From contig CANCMG010000011.1 of NCBI GenBank assembly GCA_947378965.1, positions 1 to 59,009 on the forward strand: a DNA stretch of 59,009 nucleotides, in the 5' to 3' direction. This stretch comes from Alcaligenaceae bacterium (lineage in GTDB: Bacteria; Pseudomonadota; Gammaproteobacteria; Burkholderiales; Burkholderiaceae_B). The translations under genes and the position numbers were made by a program. Of the stretch, positions 1 to 7,968 are shown one piece after another. The notes under the pieces were generated by a model. It saw only the letters and a list, made by a program, of their open reading frames with translations. It did no database searches and was not told the DNA's origin. Numbering within the stretch: the first letter of the stretch is position 1; each line of letters starts with the position of its first letter.

Positions 1-420
1 AGCTTAACGGGTTGGAACAAGCCTACACTTAACATTCAATGCACGGGGCGTGGCAGCTATCAACGTACACGCTTGAACAAATTCGGCTTTCCGCGTGGCT
101 ACCTGATGCGTACAAAGAGCGTAAAAGGGTTTCAAACGGGCGACCTGGTTAAGGCGGTAGTCACGAAGGGTAAGAAAGTTGGTGCTTATGCTGGTCGGGT
201 AGCGATTCGCGCCAGTGGGAGTTTTAATATTCAAACAAGTACAGGTTTAGTTCAAGGTATTAGCTATAAGTGCTGCACAGTCGTGCAACGCGCCGATGGC
301 TATGGTTATCAACAGGTGGCAAAAATGGACGCAACAGGTACGTCACCAAAGCCAGGAACGCTCGCGCGTTCCGCGCTCTATCTCCCCAGCCTGAACGCCG
401 AGGTTTCACGCGCAAAATGA
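1..420 (+). CDS. iscB: IscB-family RNA-guided HNH/RuvC endonuclease, C-terminal part (5' end outside window)
   Basis: The reading frame is open from base 1 to a TGA at 418-420, giving the last 139 residues of a protein whose start lies outside the window. The visible part has the conserved tail of RRXRR/HNH IscB proteins: GRGSYQRTRLNKFGFPRGY near its start, then GFQTGDLVKA, GRVAIRASGSFNIQT and a closing RADGYGY block. In the family this segment follows RuvC-III and contacts the target-adjacent DNA. The RuvC-I/II and HNH catalytic residues, and any omega-RNA gene (usually 5' of iscB), are outside the window. No TnpA transposase or IS200/605 end hairpin is seen just downstream, so it may be a stand-alone copy. 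Family assignment is firm; whether the whole protein is intact cannot be judged. Confidence 0.88.
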   Translation, partial: SLTGWNKPTLNIQCTGRGSYQRTRLNKFGFPRGYLMRTKSVKGFQTGDLVKAVVTKGKKVGAYAGRVAIRASGSFNIQTSTGLVQGISYKCCTVVQRADGYGYQQVAKMDATGTSPKPGTLARSALYLPSLNAEVSRAK

Positions 421-439
421 TGAAAAACGGATTAGTTCA

Positions 440-1408
440 ATGACATGTCGGGCATACCTTGCGGCTTTACTCTGTGGCCTCACGCTGCTCGTGGCGTCGA
501 GTGCCTGGGGGCAAACCAAGTCTGTGTTCGTCTTAGGCACCGAGCGTGGCCCAGGCGCCGAGGCGCTGCGCGACGGCCTACGAGATGCTCTGAAGGCCGT
601 TGGCTTTGTCGAAGGGCGCAACCTCAAAATGGTGTCTGAAACGGTCGTAGACGACGAACAGCGGCTCAATCAGCAAGCCTTGAACTTGGTTTTAGGTCGC
701 CCCGATGTCTTGGTTGCATTGTCAATCCCTGCCGCGCAGGCACTGATCAGGCACACCAAGCAAATGCCAATTGTGTTTGCGGGCGTCACCGACCCCGTGG
801 AGGCCGAGTTGGTGCCTAGCTGGTCAGCGTCAGGCACGAACGTCACCGGCGTGTCGGATTTACTGACCATGGCTCGCCGGGTTCAGTTGATTCGGCAGTT
901 TGTACCGCAGGCTCGGCGCGTGGGTGTGGTGTACAACCCGGCCGACGCGGCTTCGGTTGTTGTCATTCGCGATTTTCAAGAGCAACTCACTAAGTCTGGG
1001 CTGCTGATGGTTGAAGTGGCGGCCCAGCGCGCGGTAGACGTCGCTGCTGCAAGCCGTAGTTTGATCGGAAAGGTCGATGTGCTGCATACGTTTTGGGATT
1101 CGCATACGCAAGCGGCCTACCCGGGCTTAGTGAAAGTTGCCAACGACGCCAAGATGGCCTTACTGGCTGCCGATAGCGCCAGCGTGCAGGCAGGGGCGTT
1201 GGCGGCCTTGGTCGTGTCTGAGCGAGACGTGGGGGCGGCGGCAGGCCGCCAAGTGATCAGGATATTGCGTGGCGCCAAGCCTGGGGCGATTGCCCCAGAG
1301 GTCATTAGCCGGCCCCAGATCCAACTCAACCTGGCGGCCGCAAAAAAGCAAGGGGTTAGCTTGTCTGAAACCTTGCTCAAAAACTCGACTGTGATTGTCA
1401 AACCCTAG
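440..1408 (+). CDS. ABC transporter substrate-binding protein, TrpX/COG2984 type (orphan)
   Basis: A 322-residue exported protein. Residues 1-24 form a signal peptide ending in SSAWG/Q. The mature part follows the ABC_sub_bind family (PF04392): a first lobe with FVLGTERGPGAEALRDGLRD and VEGRNL, then VALSIPAAQAL, PIVFAGVTDPVEAELV, a hinge around RRVGVVYNPADAAS and a second lobe with LLAADSASVQAGALAALVVSERDVG. Relatives bind tryptophan-like or other aromatic ligands and are normally encoded with a permease and an ATPase. Neither is next to it: the upstream neighbour is the iscB tail and pdxJ follows. The ligand is unknown. The 3' end of the gene is duplicated directly downstream (see repeat). 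ATG 440 was chosen because it gives the full signal peptide. Confidence 0.85.
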   Translation: MTCRAYLAALLCGLTLLVASSAWGQTKSVFVLGTERGPGAEALRDGLRDALKAVGFVEGRNLKMVSETVVDDEQRLNQQALNLVLGRPDVLVALSIPAAQALIRHTKQMPIVFAGVTDPVEAELVPSWSASGTNVTGVSDLLTMARRVQLIRQFVPQARRVGVVYNPADAASVVVIRDFQEQLTKSGLLMVEVAAQRAVDVAAASRSLIGKVDVLHTFWDSHTQAAYPGLVKVANDAKMALLAADSASVQAGALAALVVSERDVGAAAGRQVIRILRGAKPGAIAPEVISRPQIQLNLAAAKKQGVSLSETLLKNSTVIVKP

Positions 1409-1481
1409 TCGCCGCAAAAAACAAGGGGACAGCCTGTCTGAGACTGTGCTCAAACACTCGACTGTGATTGTCAAACCGTGA
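1337..1481 (+). repeat. Tandem duplication of the 3' end of the binding-protein gene
   Basis: Bases 1337-1408 encode the last residues (AAKKQGVSLSETLLKNSTVIVKP, split over the repeat edge) and the stop. Bases 1411-1481 repeat the same stretch with a single-base deletion in the A-run and several substitutions. The last codons of the copy still read LKHSTVIVKP plus TGA. The second copy has no start codon and is out of frame at its 5' end, so it is a non-coding relic. The substitutions create a GACAG-C-CTGTC palindrome at 1428-1438. Confidence 0.9.
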
Positions 1482-1512
1482 TTGGCGGCGCTTGAGCTTT
1501 GTAAGCGATAAT
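1482..1512 (+). promoter_or_regulatory. Weak candidate sigma-70 promoter for pdxJ
   Basis: TTGGCG (1482-1487) and GATAAT (1507-1512) are separated by 19 bases, about 70 bases before the pdxJ ATG. The -35 lies exactly at the end of the duplicated gene tail. The -10 is good but the spacing is long, so this is only a suggestion. Confidence 0.25.
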
Positions 1513-1580
1513 GTGACAAATAGGCTAGGATTTCAGGTCCTTGATCGTCTAGCCAACCTACTGAATAAGCCGCTTTCATC

Positions 1581-2345
1581 ATGATCGATCTTGGTATCAA
1601 CATTGACCACGTCGCGACTCTGCGACAACAGCGCCATACGGCCTACCCCGACCCCATTGCCGCTGCGTTGTTAGCAGAAGAGGCCGGGGCTGATCTGATC
1701 ACCCTGCATCTGCGCGAAGATCGTCGCCATATCCAAGATGCTGACGTCTTTGCCCTGCGACCTCAATTGCGCACCCGCATGAATCTTGAGTGCGCGATTA
1801 CTGCCGAAATGTTGCAAATTGCCTGCAAGGTCGTGCCGCAAGATGTGTGCCTTGTCCCTGAAAAACGTGCTGAGTTGACCACTGAGGGCGGCCTCGAGGT
1901 CGCCGGTGCATTCGAAGTGGTGGATGCTGCGGTCAAACAACTGCAAGGCAGTGGCATTCGCGTTTCACTCTTTATTGACCCAGAGGCGGTACAGATTCGT
2001 GCCGCGGCCGATACTGGTGCGACGGTGATCGAACTGCACACGGGTGCTTACGCAGAAGCACCCTCAGAGGCCATTGCTGCGCTCGAACTTCAGCGACTCG
2101 AACAGGCCATTCGTGTGGCAGTGGGCCTCGGGTTACGCGTCAATGCCGGACATGGTCTGCACTTTGGTAATGTGGCTCCGGTTGCGGCGCTCGACGGGAT
2201 TGCAGAACTCAATATTGGTCACGCGATCGTGGCGCAGGCGATTTTTGATGGCTGGCAAAATACCATCCGTAAGATGAAGGCCGCCATGATCACGGCAAGG
2301 CTCAATGCCCAGCGCGGTGTATTGCTAGATTCTCGTAAACATTAA
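1581..2345 (+). CDS. pdxJ: Pyridoxine 5'-phosphate synthase PdxJ
   Basis: PdxJ condenses 1-deoxy-D-xylulose 5-phosphate with 3-amino-2-oxopropyl phosphate to pyridoxine 5'-phosphate, the ring-closing step of de novo vitamin B6 synthesis in the cytoplasm. The 254-residue length is normal for this TIM-barrel family. The N-terminus [18 protein letters not shown] is diagnostic, and so are [11 protein letters not shown], the substrate-loop region MNLECA and the phosphate-binding end [15 protein letters not shown] with [13 protein letters not shown] 1581 matches the family start. It is the first gene of a same-strand run with acpS 14 bases on, as in Bordetella and other beta/gammaproteobacteria. 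Confidence 0.97.
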   Translation: MIDLGINIDHVATLRQQRHTAYPDPIAAALLAEEAGADLITLHLREDRRHIQDADVFALRPQLRTRMNLECAITAEMLQIACKVVPQDVCLVPEKRAELTTEGGLEVAGAFEVVDAAVKQLQGSGIRVSLFIDPEAVQIRAAADTGATVIELHTGAYAEAPSEAIAALELQRLEQAIRVAVGLGLRVNAGHGLHFGNVAPVAALDGIAELNIGHAIVAQAIFDGWQNTIRKMKAAMITARLNAQRGVLLDSRKH

Positions 2346-2359
2346 CCGAGCAAGCCACT

Positions 2360-2770
2360 GTGAGCGCGATTGCTGGCATCGGAACTGACCTCGTCAAAAT
2401 GGATCGTATCGACCGGGCGTGGCAGCGCCACCCAGAACGTTTTCCCGAAAAAATATTAGGTGCCGATGAGTTGCGTGTGTTTCGCGCAAGAGCAGCACGC
2501 GACCGCGCTCGGGGTGTGCGCTATCTGGCCACGCGGTTTGCAGCGAAAGAAGCCTTTTCAAAGGCAATAGGGTTGGGTATGCGTATGCCAATGTGGTGGA
2601 CTCGCATGCAGACCTTAAACGCCTCAGGTGGTCGACCGCGCGTCGTACTGTCAGAGCCGTTAGCCCAATGGTATGCCGAGCGTTACGGCGCGGCGCATGT
2701 TTCGCTCACTGACGAGTCTGAGTACGGTGCCGCCTATGTCGTTGTTGAATCTTTACCTACCCCTTTGTGA
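2360..2770 (+). CDS. acpS: Holo-[acyl-carrier-protein] synthase AcpS
   Basis: AcpS moves 4'-phosphopantetheine from CoA to the serine of apo-acyl carrier protein, activating fatty-acid synthesis. The 136-residue protein has the family motifs [12 protein letters not shown] at the N-terminus, whose Asp binds Mg2+, and [15 protein letters not shown], whose Glu and Lys line the active site; the spacing is normal. The start is a GTG at 2360, 14 bases after pdxJ; no in-frame ATG exists before the conserved GIGTD. Trimeric in characterised members. Likely co-transcribed with pdxJ and nagZ. Confidence 0.96.
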   Translation: MSAIAGIGTDLVKMDRIDRAWQRHPERFPEKILGADELRVFRARAARDRARGVRYLATRFAAKEAFSKAIGLGMRMPMWWTRMQTLNASGGRPRVVLSEPLAQWYAERYGAAHVSLTDESEYGAAYVVVESLPTPL

Positions 2771-2791
2771 TCTGAACTAACGAGATATTTT

Positions 2792-3853
2792 GTGAAAGCA
2801 AACAAAAAGATGCCAACGCTCGCACGTGGCCCGTTGATGGTCGATGTCGCTGGCCACACACTCACCGCAAACGAAAAAAAGAGACTTCAACATCCGTTGG
2901 TGGGTGGGGTGATTTTGTTTGCCCGCAATTTTGAAAATCGCGCGCAACTCGTCGAGTTGACGCGCAGTATTCACCGGTTACGTACACCTCAGCTCTTGAT
3001 TGCCGTTGATCACGAAGGCGGTCGCGTGCAGCGGTTTCGCTCTGACGGCTTCACGTCACTGCCGACAATGCGGTGTTTGGGCGAGCGCTGGATGCAAGAC
3101 CCCTTGCAGGCGATGCGCATGGCGACCGAGGTCGGCTACGTGTTGGGCGCCGAGTTGCGAGCGTGCGATGTTGACTTAAGTTTTACGCCAGTCCTTGACC
3201 TTGATTATGGCGTAAGTTCGGTGATCGGCGATCGTTCGTTTCACCGCGATCCGCGCGTGGTCGCGATGTTGGCGCGCGCGCTCGCGCAAGGCTTGAAGCT
3301 GGCCGGAATGGCCGCTTGCGGAAAACACTTTCCGGGTCACGGTGCGGTGAAGGCAGATTCACACCACGCCATCCCTCGCGACCCACGTTCGTTGACGCGC
3401 ATTCTTCAAGAAGACGCTGCACCGTACCAGTGGCTAGGGGATCAGGTGATCGCGTCGGTCATGCCTGCGCATGTGATTTATTCAAAGGTTGATACAAAGC
3501 CAGCGGGTTTTTCGGCTAAGTGGATCCAGGATGTTTTGCGCGGTAAGTTGCGCTATGACGGGGTGGTGTTTTCTGACGATCTCACAATGGAGGCGGCCGC
3601 GGTCGCGGGCGATATTTTGGCGCGTGCGCAGGCCGCACTGCAAGCGGGTTGCGATATGGCGTTGGTCTGTAATCGTCCTGATTTGGCCGATGAATTGTTG
3701 GTACGTTTATCGCACCAGTCTGACTCAGCCTCGCTGGCGCGTATCGACCGTTTAATGCCCGCCGGGCACGCGCCCGATTGGCAAGCGTTGCAGCAACAAC
3801 TAGCCTACCTTAAGGCGCTTGAATCTGTACGTGAACTCAATGAGCGAAGCTGA
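2792..3853 (+). CDS. nagZ: Beta-N-acetylhexosaminidase NagZ
   Basis: A glycoside hydrolase family 3 enzyme that removes N-acetylglucosamine from anhydro-muropeptides in cytoplasmic cell-wall recycling. The 353-residue single-domain form is the usual proteobacterial NagZ. Motifs: [12 protein letters not shown], the catalytic loop [20 protein letters not shown] with the His/Asp dyad that acts as acid/base, and the nucleophile aspartate region [11 protein letters not shown]. The start is a GTG at 2792; an ATG further in would cut the first strand. The 3' end overlaps the likely uvrC start by 14 bases, so the two are probably translationally coupled. Confidence 0.96.
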   Translation: MKANKKMPTLARGPLMVDVAGHTLTANEKKRLQHPLVGGVILFARNFENRAQLVELTRSIHRLRTPQLLIAVDHEGGRVQRFRSDGFTSLPTMRCLGERWMQDPLQAMRMATEVGYVLGAELRACDVDLSFTPVLDLDYGVSSVIGDRSFHRDPRVVAMLARALAQGLKLAGMAACGKHFPGHGAVKADSHHAIPRDPRSLTRILQEDAAPYQWLGDQVIASVMPAHVIYSKVDTKPAGFSAKWIQDVLRGKLRYDGVVFSDDLTMEAAAVAGDILARAQAALQAGCDMALVCNRPDLADELLVRLSHQSDSASLARIDRLMPAGHAPDWQALQQQLAYLKALESVRELNERS

Positions 3854-5675
3854 AGCTCCTGATTTTGATATCAAAGAGTTTCTTGCACGCCTACCGCACT
3901 TGCCAGGCGTGTACCGGCATATCGATGTGTCGGGCGAAGTGCTTTACGTGGGTAAAGCGCGCGACTTAAAAAAGCGTGTCTCATCTTATTTTCAAAAAAC
4001 AGCCTCAAGCCCGCGTATTGGGCACATGGTGGCGCGTGTTGTCAAAATCGAAGTGACCGTTACGCGCTCAGAGGCTGAAGCTCTGATCCTTGAAAACAAT
4101 CTGATCAAAAGTCTGCGACCACGCTACAACATCTTATTTCGCGACGATAAGTCTTATCCCTATTTGATGCTGTCGGCGCACGCGGCACCGCGCATCGCGT
4201 ATTACCGCGGGTCGACACAAAAGAAAGGCCAATTTTTTGGGCCATATCCTAGTGCTTGGGCGGTGCGAGACACGCTTCAGATTTTGCAAAAAGTATTTCG
4301 CCTGCGCACCTGCGAAGACTCAGTGTTTTCAAATCGCTCGCGGCCGTGCCTGTTGCATCAAATTGGGCGCTGTTCGGCGCCTTGTGTGAATGAAATCACG
4401 CCCGAGGCTTATCAACAAGATGCCGAGCGTGCCGCACGATTTTTAAACGGCGAAACGCAGCAGATCATGGGTGATATCGAAGCCCGTATGCTGAGTGCCT
4501 CGCAAGCCCTTGAGTTTGAGCAGGCCGCCTTATTGCGAGATCAAATGGGGGCCTTGGCCAAGGTCTTGCATCAGCAAACTATGGAGGACACCGATCAAAG
4601 CGATACCGACATCATTGTCGTGGCGCAAGCGGGCGGGCGAGTGTGTGTGAACTTGGCGATGGTGCGCGGCGGCAGGCATTTAGGCGATCGCGCATTTTTT
4701 CCGACGCACACCGATGGGGATTCTCCCTCGCAGGTGCTTGAGGTTTTTATTGCTCAGCATTATATAGATCACCCTTTACCAGCGGCTGTCGTCGGCTCGC
4801 ACGCTTTGCCCGACCCCGAGTTAATCGATTTGTTAGCTGAGTCGCGCGCCACCAAGTCACGGTTTATCAGTCGACCGCAAGGGGTGCGACGCGCCTGGCT
4901 TGAGCAGGCCACGCGCAACGCCGAGATGGCGTTGGCCAATGCCTTGTCAGAGTCAGGGGCCCGCAGTGCGCGTACGCTCGCGTTGGCCGAGGCGCTTGAG
5001 CTCGACACCGACCCTGTTGTGCTTGAGGCGTTGCACATTGAGTGCTTTGATATCAGTCACACAGCGGGTGAGGCCACCCAGGCTTCGTGCGTAGTATTTG
5101 CCCACCATGCGATGCAACCCTCACTGTATCGTCGCTATAACATTGCGGGGATTACACCTGGTGACGACTACGCGGCGATGCGACAGGTGCTGACGCGCCG
5201 TTTTGGCAAAGTTGCTGATGGCGAGGCAGTCATGCCAGGTTTAGTCTTGATTGATGGTGGCAAGGGTCAGGTCGAGATTGCCAGGCAAGTGTTCGTTGAA
5301 CTGGGCCTGAGTATCGACGTATTAGTGGGCGTTGCTAAAGGCGATCATCGCAAGGTGGGGCTTGAAACGTTGATTTTTGCAGATGGCCGCGCCTCGCAAG
5401 CGCTTGGTCAAGAGTCTGCTGCTCTGATGTTGATTGCTCAGATTCGCGATGAGGCGCATCGCTTTGCCATCACGGGGATGCGAGCCAAACGAGCAAAAGC
5501 GCGTAACGTTTCACGCCTTGAAGATATTGACGGGATTGGCGCTAAACGCCGTCAGCGCTTGTTGGCACGCTTTGGTGGCTTTAGTGGCGTGGCAAACGCC
5601 AGTATTGAAGACCTTGCTTCGGTTGAGGGGATTTCTCCTGAACTGGCCGAGCGACTGTATTTTGCTCTACGGTAA
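3840..5675 (+). CDS. uvrC: Excinuclease ABC subunit C (UvrC)
   Basis: UvrC makes both incisions around the lesion in nucleotide excision repair together with UvrB. Domains in order: GIY-YIG nuclease ([20 protein letters not shown], about residues 20-90) for the 3' cut; a cysteine-rich stretch with [15 protein letters not shown]; a UVR helix pair ([13 protein letters not shown], about residues 220-235) that binds UvrB; the RNase-H-like domain ([30 protein letters not shown]) for the 5' cut; and a C-terminal tandem helix-hairpin-helix ([18 protein letters not shown]). I chose ATG 3840 (MSEAEAPDF) over an upstream TTG at 3819 because an ATG is available and the added residues have no family equivalent. 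Length 611 residues, normal. Confidence 0.96.
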   Translation: MSEAEAPDFDIKEFLARLPHLPGVYRHIDVSGEVLYVGKARDLKKRVSSYFQKTASSPRIGHMVARVVKIEVTVTRSEAEALILENNLIKSLRPRYNILFRDDKSYPYLMLSAHAAPRIAYYRGSTQKKGQFFGPYPSAWAVRDTLQILQKVFRLRTCEDSVFSNRSRPCLLHQIGRCSAPCVNEITPEAYQQDAERAARFLNGETQQIMGDIEARMLSASQALEFEQAALLRDQMGALAKVLHQQTMEDTDQSDTDIIVVAQAGGRVCVNLAMVRGGRHLGDRAFFPTHTDGDSPSQVLEVFIAQHYIDHPLPAAVVGSHALPDPELIDLLAESRATKSRFISRPQGVRRAWLEQATRNAEMALANALSESGARSARTLALAEALELDTDPVVLEALHIECFDISHTAGEATQASCVVFAHHAMQPSLYRRYNIAGITPGDDYAAMRQVLTRRFGKVADGEAVMPGLVLIDGGKGQVEIARQVFVELGLSIDVLVGVAKGDHRKVGLETLIFADGRASQALGQESAALMLIAQIRDEAHRFAITGMRAKRAKARNVSRLEDIDGIGAKRRQRLLARFGGFSGVANASIEDLASVEGISPELAERLYFALR

Positions 5676-5738
5676 AACTTGTTTGTTGTGCCAGCGGTGA
5701 AACATATTTGTCATGAGTAAGTGAGGTAGCATAGCGTC

Positions 5739-6311
5739 ATGCCTTTTAATATTCCTATTTTTCTCACATGGCTGCGAATCGCCATGATTCCGATGGTGAT
5801 CGGGTTGTTTTATCTTCCTGACACCTGGATGACCTTACCCGTGCGCGACGCTTGGGCGGCGGGTGCTTTTATTTTGGCGGCGCTCACCGATTGGTTTGAT
5901 GGATGGCTGGCTCGCCGTTGGAACCAAACCTCTGCCTTTGGCGCATTTTTGGATCCCGTTGCCGACAAACTCATGGTGTCGGCGGCCTTGCTTGCGTTAT
6001 TGAATCTGGATCGCGTTGATGTCATGATCGCTTTAATTATCATCGGCCGCGAAATCACGATTTCAGCACTGCGTGAATGGATGGCGCAATTGGGTGCCAG
6101 TGCCAGCGTCGCTGTGCATTGGTTGGGTAAGTTCAAAACTGCCTCGCAGATGATCGCGATCCCCTGCTTGCTTTATCATGCCGACCTCTTTGGCATCCCC
6201 GTGGCGAGAGTCGGTTCGGTGTTAATCGTGGTCGCTGCTATTTTGACGGTCTGGTCGATGCTGTACTACTTGCGCCGCGCCTGGCCTGTTATTCTCGAAA
6301 AAACAACCTAG
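5739..6311 (+). CDS. pgsA: CDP-diacylglycerol--glycerol-3-phosphate 3-phosphatidyltransferase PgsA
   Basis: An inner-membrane enzyme that makes phosphatidylglycerol phosphate from CDP-diacylglycerol and glycerol 3-phosphate, the committed step to phosphatidylglycerol and cardiolipin. The 190-residue protein has the CDP-alcohol phosphotransferase signature D-G-x2-A-R-x8-G-x3-D-x3-D (in DGWLARRWNQ then GAFLDPVADK, about residues 54-77), with both catalytic aspartates kept. The N-terminus FNIPIFLTWLRIAMIP is typical of PgsA. About five hydrophobic segments follow. It lies 63 bases after uvrC on the same strand, the usual uvrC-pgsA pair. No tRNA genes follow it here; a duplicated hairpin does. 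Confidence 0.95.
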   Translation: MPFNIPIFLTWLRIAMIPMVIGLFYLPDTWMTLPVRDAWAAGAFILAALTDWFDGWLARRWNQTSAFGAFLDPVADKLMVSAALLALLNLDRVDVMIALIIIGREITISALREWMAQLGASASVAVHWLGKFKTASQMIAIPCLLYHADLFGIPVARVGSVLIVVAAILTVWSMLYYLRRAWPVILEKTT

Positions 6312-6387
6312 CTCGAAGCTAAAGGGGCTATCCCTCTATTTCAGTCTGACTCGAAGCTCAAGGGGCTATCCCTTTATTTCAGTCTGA
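6312..6387 (+). repeat. Two tandem 38-bp units, each with a terminator-like hairpin, just after pgsA
   Basis: 6312-6349 and 6350-6387 are near-identical 38-base units starting on the base after the pgsA stop. Each contains a small hairpin (AAGGG-gctat-CCCTT in the second copy) followed by a T-rich TATTT, so they may act as a doubled weak terminator. The rest of the gap up to 6569 shows no gene. Confidence 0.85.
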
Positions 6388-6569
6388 CGATCAGCGGGGC
6401 ATTGCTCTCTGACAAATAACGAGACTAAATCATATCTTTAACGCCTTGGTATCAGACACTCTGTTGTCAGTGAGCTGAGTCGAGCCTCAGATATGCGCAA
6501 GCGTTGCAGGGGAATTTTTTAAAAGGACCTTCGGTGTTGCGCGCAAAGTCCGCGTTGTTTGGTGTGAAT

Positions 6570-6611
6570 TTGATCTAGATCAATACGCCATCGCTTGCTA
6601 GAAATTACGAT
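6570..6611 (+). promoter_or_regulatory. FNR-dependent class II promoter (FNR box plus -10) for the CcoI-like gene
   Basis: 6570-6583 is a perfect FNR box, TTGATctagATCAA. A -10-like TACGAT lies at 6606-6611, with its centre 32 bases from the box centre, exactly the class II arrangement (box at -41.5). The predicted transcription start is about 6618, which is the A of the annotated ATG. Confidence 0.8.
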
Positions 6612-6617
6612 TCAGGC

Positions 6618-7709
6618 ATGAAGCCCAGATCGAGTTCTAGTTCGCAAACAGCCACTCATTCGCAAACAGCCACCCATTCGCAAGCGGCCAACGATTCACA
6701 GACCACGACTCACGCGGTTGGCAGTCAGTCAGTCGCACAGCGCCGCCGAGGCTTAGTACGTTTGGGGTTGGCCTGGCTTGCCATGATGCAAGTGATGATG
6801 TTTGCCTTACCAGGCTACCTTCGGCCTGAGGCGGGCGGCCAAGACAGCCTTGAAGTGCTCGACTGGGCCATCTTCTTAATGAACTGGGCCAGTCTGACGC
6901 TTACGATCCCGGTCATCTTGTATTCGGCCTGGCCGATTTGGCTGGGATGCGCCCGTGCGTGGTCAGCGCGCCAAATCACAATGGACGTACCCGTTGGCAT
7001 CAGTATGCTTGCGGCGTTTATCCCTAGCGTGATGGCGACCTTTAAGGGCGCGGGCGAAGTCTATTTTGACTCAATCACCATGTTTGTTGCGTTTTTGCTG
7101 ACTGCACGTTACATCGAGCAACGCGCCAGCTTGGTTGACTCTGTCGCGTTTAGCCAGACAAGCGTACCGGCTGCCGGCGTCCACTCAGGTCTGCGCGTCT
7201 CAGCCCCCGCGAACTTGGCGAGCTTCAGTCTGCCCTTGATGGCTCAGGCTAATCGTGTGGCGACCTTGTTTGTGCTGATCCAGCTCACGGTGGCGGCTGT
7301 GATAGGTGCCGTTTGGTGGGTGATCGCACCGACACAGGCGTGGTCTGTCTTGGTGTCGTTGCTCGTGATGAGTTGCCCTTGCGCGCTGTCTTTAGCTGCG
7401 CCGGTATCGCTGGCTGCGCTGCAAGTGAATCTGGCGCTTGCTGAGCCTTCGCCTGCAAACCAGCAAGAGGCGTTGCTTGAGCGCACCGTCCGCATGACGC
7501 GCCAAAATCTCTATGGTGCCTTGGCTTGGCACGTCTTGACCATGCCTTTGGCTGCCATGGGTTGGGTCACACCTTGGTTGGCTGCGCTGTCGATGTTGCT
7601 GTCCTCGGTAGCCGTGCTGCTCAATGCCTGGCGGCTATATCGACCCAGACGAGCTGGGCTCAGTCGTGCGGTCGGTGTGTTGACACAAAAACAACACCTT
7701 CAGGCCTAG
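6618..7709 (+). CDS. CcoI/FixI-like P1B-ATPase remnant: membrane helices and CPC motif only, no catalytic domains
   Basis: CcoI-type P1B ATPases supply copper for cbb3 oxidase assembly and normally have about 750-830 residues. This gene gives 363. Residues 1-40 are a Ser/Thr/Gln linker with four SQTATH-like hexads in place of the metal-binding domain. Helix pairs follow at about 45-66 and 80-112, then MDVPVGISMLAAFIPS to FVAFLLTARYIEQRA (122-170). A 40-residue loop stands where the actuator (TGE) domain should be. Next come a helix, the metal-site motif SCPCALSLAAPVS (C253, C255), a 30-residue linker where the DKTGT phosphorylation and nucleotide domains should be, and the last two helices (about 298-340). 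The frame is unbroken, so these are clean in-frame losses rather than a frameshift. It cannot hydrolyse ATP by the known mechanism. It lies first in the cco locus behind an FNR box, so it is probably expressed; a role as a passive copper or assembly factor is inference. Confidence 0.85.
   Translation: MKPRSSSSSQTATHSQTATHSQAANDSQTTTHAVGSQSVAQRRRGLVRLGLAWLAMMQVMMFALPGYLRPEAGGQDSLEVLDWAIFLMNWASLTLTIPVILYSAWPIWLGCARAWSARQITMDVPVGISMLAAFIPSVMATFKGAGEVYFDSITMFVAFLLTARYIEQRASLVDSVAFSQTSVPAAGVHSGLRVSAPANLASFSLPLMAQANRVATLFVLIQLTVAAVIGAVWWVIAPTQAWSVLVSLLVMSCPCALSLAAPVSLAALQVNLALAEPSPANQQEALLERTVRMTRQNLYGALAWHVLTMPLAAMGWVTPWLAALSMLLSSVAVLLNAWRLYRPRRAGLSRAVGVLTQKQHLQA
6642..6713 (+). repeat. Four in-frame 18-bp repeats encoding SQTATH-like hexads
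   Basis: Units at 6642-6659, 6660-6677, 6678-6695 and 6696-6713 encode SQTATH, SQTATH, SQAAND and SQTTTH (residues 9-32 of the CcoI-like protein). The first two differ by one base. Divergence rises along the array, as expected from successive slippage or unequal exchange. Confidence 0.9.
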
Positions 7710-7718
7710 CGCAACCAT

Positions 7719-7871
7719 ATGGAAATTCTCTATCTTCTGTTGCCTTTGTCGTTGGCCATCGTTGCCATGATTGGCGCGGTGTTGTGGTGGGCAGTTTTTT
7801 CAGGGCAATACGACGACGCAGAACAGGCTGGTCTATCTATTTTGCACGACGACGATCACACGGTTAGTTGA
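7719..7871 (+). CDS. ccoS: cbb3-type cytochrome oxidase assembly protein CcoS
   Basis: A 50-residue protein starting MEILYLLLPLSLAIVAM, with one membrane helix (about 4-27), the conserved WWAVFSGQYDD stretch and an acidic ILHDDD end. These are the hallmarks of CcoS/FixS, needed for cofactor insertion into cbb3 oxidase subunits, with Cu or heme maturation proposed in the family. Its length and position between the ccoI-type gene and ccoN are typical. It begins 9 bases after the CcoI-like stop, so it is almost certainly co-transcribed. The end of the gene overlaps an imperfect FNR box for ccoN. Confidence 0.92.
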   Translation: MEILYLLLPLSLAIVAMIGAVLWWAVFSGQYDDAEQAGLSILHDDDHTVS

Positions 7872-7931
7872 TCCTTATCGAAGGTTTAGTTGATCCATAT
7901 CAAAGCTGACTTCTGCTGCGCTTGGCATGAT
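7868..7931 (+). promoter_or_regulatory. Tandem FNR boxes and -10 of the ccoNOQP promoter
   Basis: A perfect box TTGATccatATCAA lies at 7890-7903. A second, imperfect one (TTGATccttATCGA) lies at 7868-7881, 22 bases (two helical turns) upstream and overlapping the ccoS stop. CATGAT at 7926-7931 is the -10, its centre 32 bases from the main box centre. The transcription start should be near 7938. Confidence 0.85.
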
Positions 7932-7968
7932 GTCTGCATCACGATTCATGAGAGACAAGGTGCCAACC

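Noticed and set aside
4-234. Minus-strand frame at the window start
   Set aside because: Antisense shadow of the iscB tail.
7450-7709. CcoI truncation explained by a frameshift
   Set aside because: Only about 40 codons separate the CPC helix from the last helices, too little room for the phosphorylation and nucleotide domains in any frame.
7526-7867. 113-residue frame overlapping the CcoI-like gene and ccoS
   Set aside because: It is a shadow frame of two better-supported genes.
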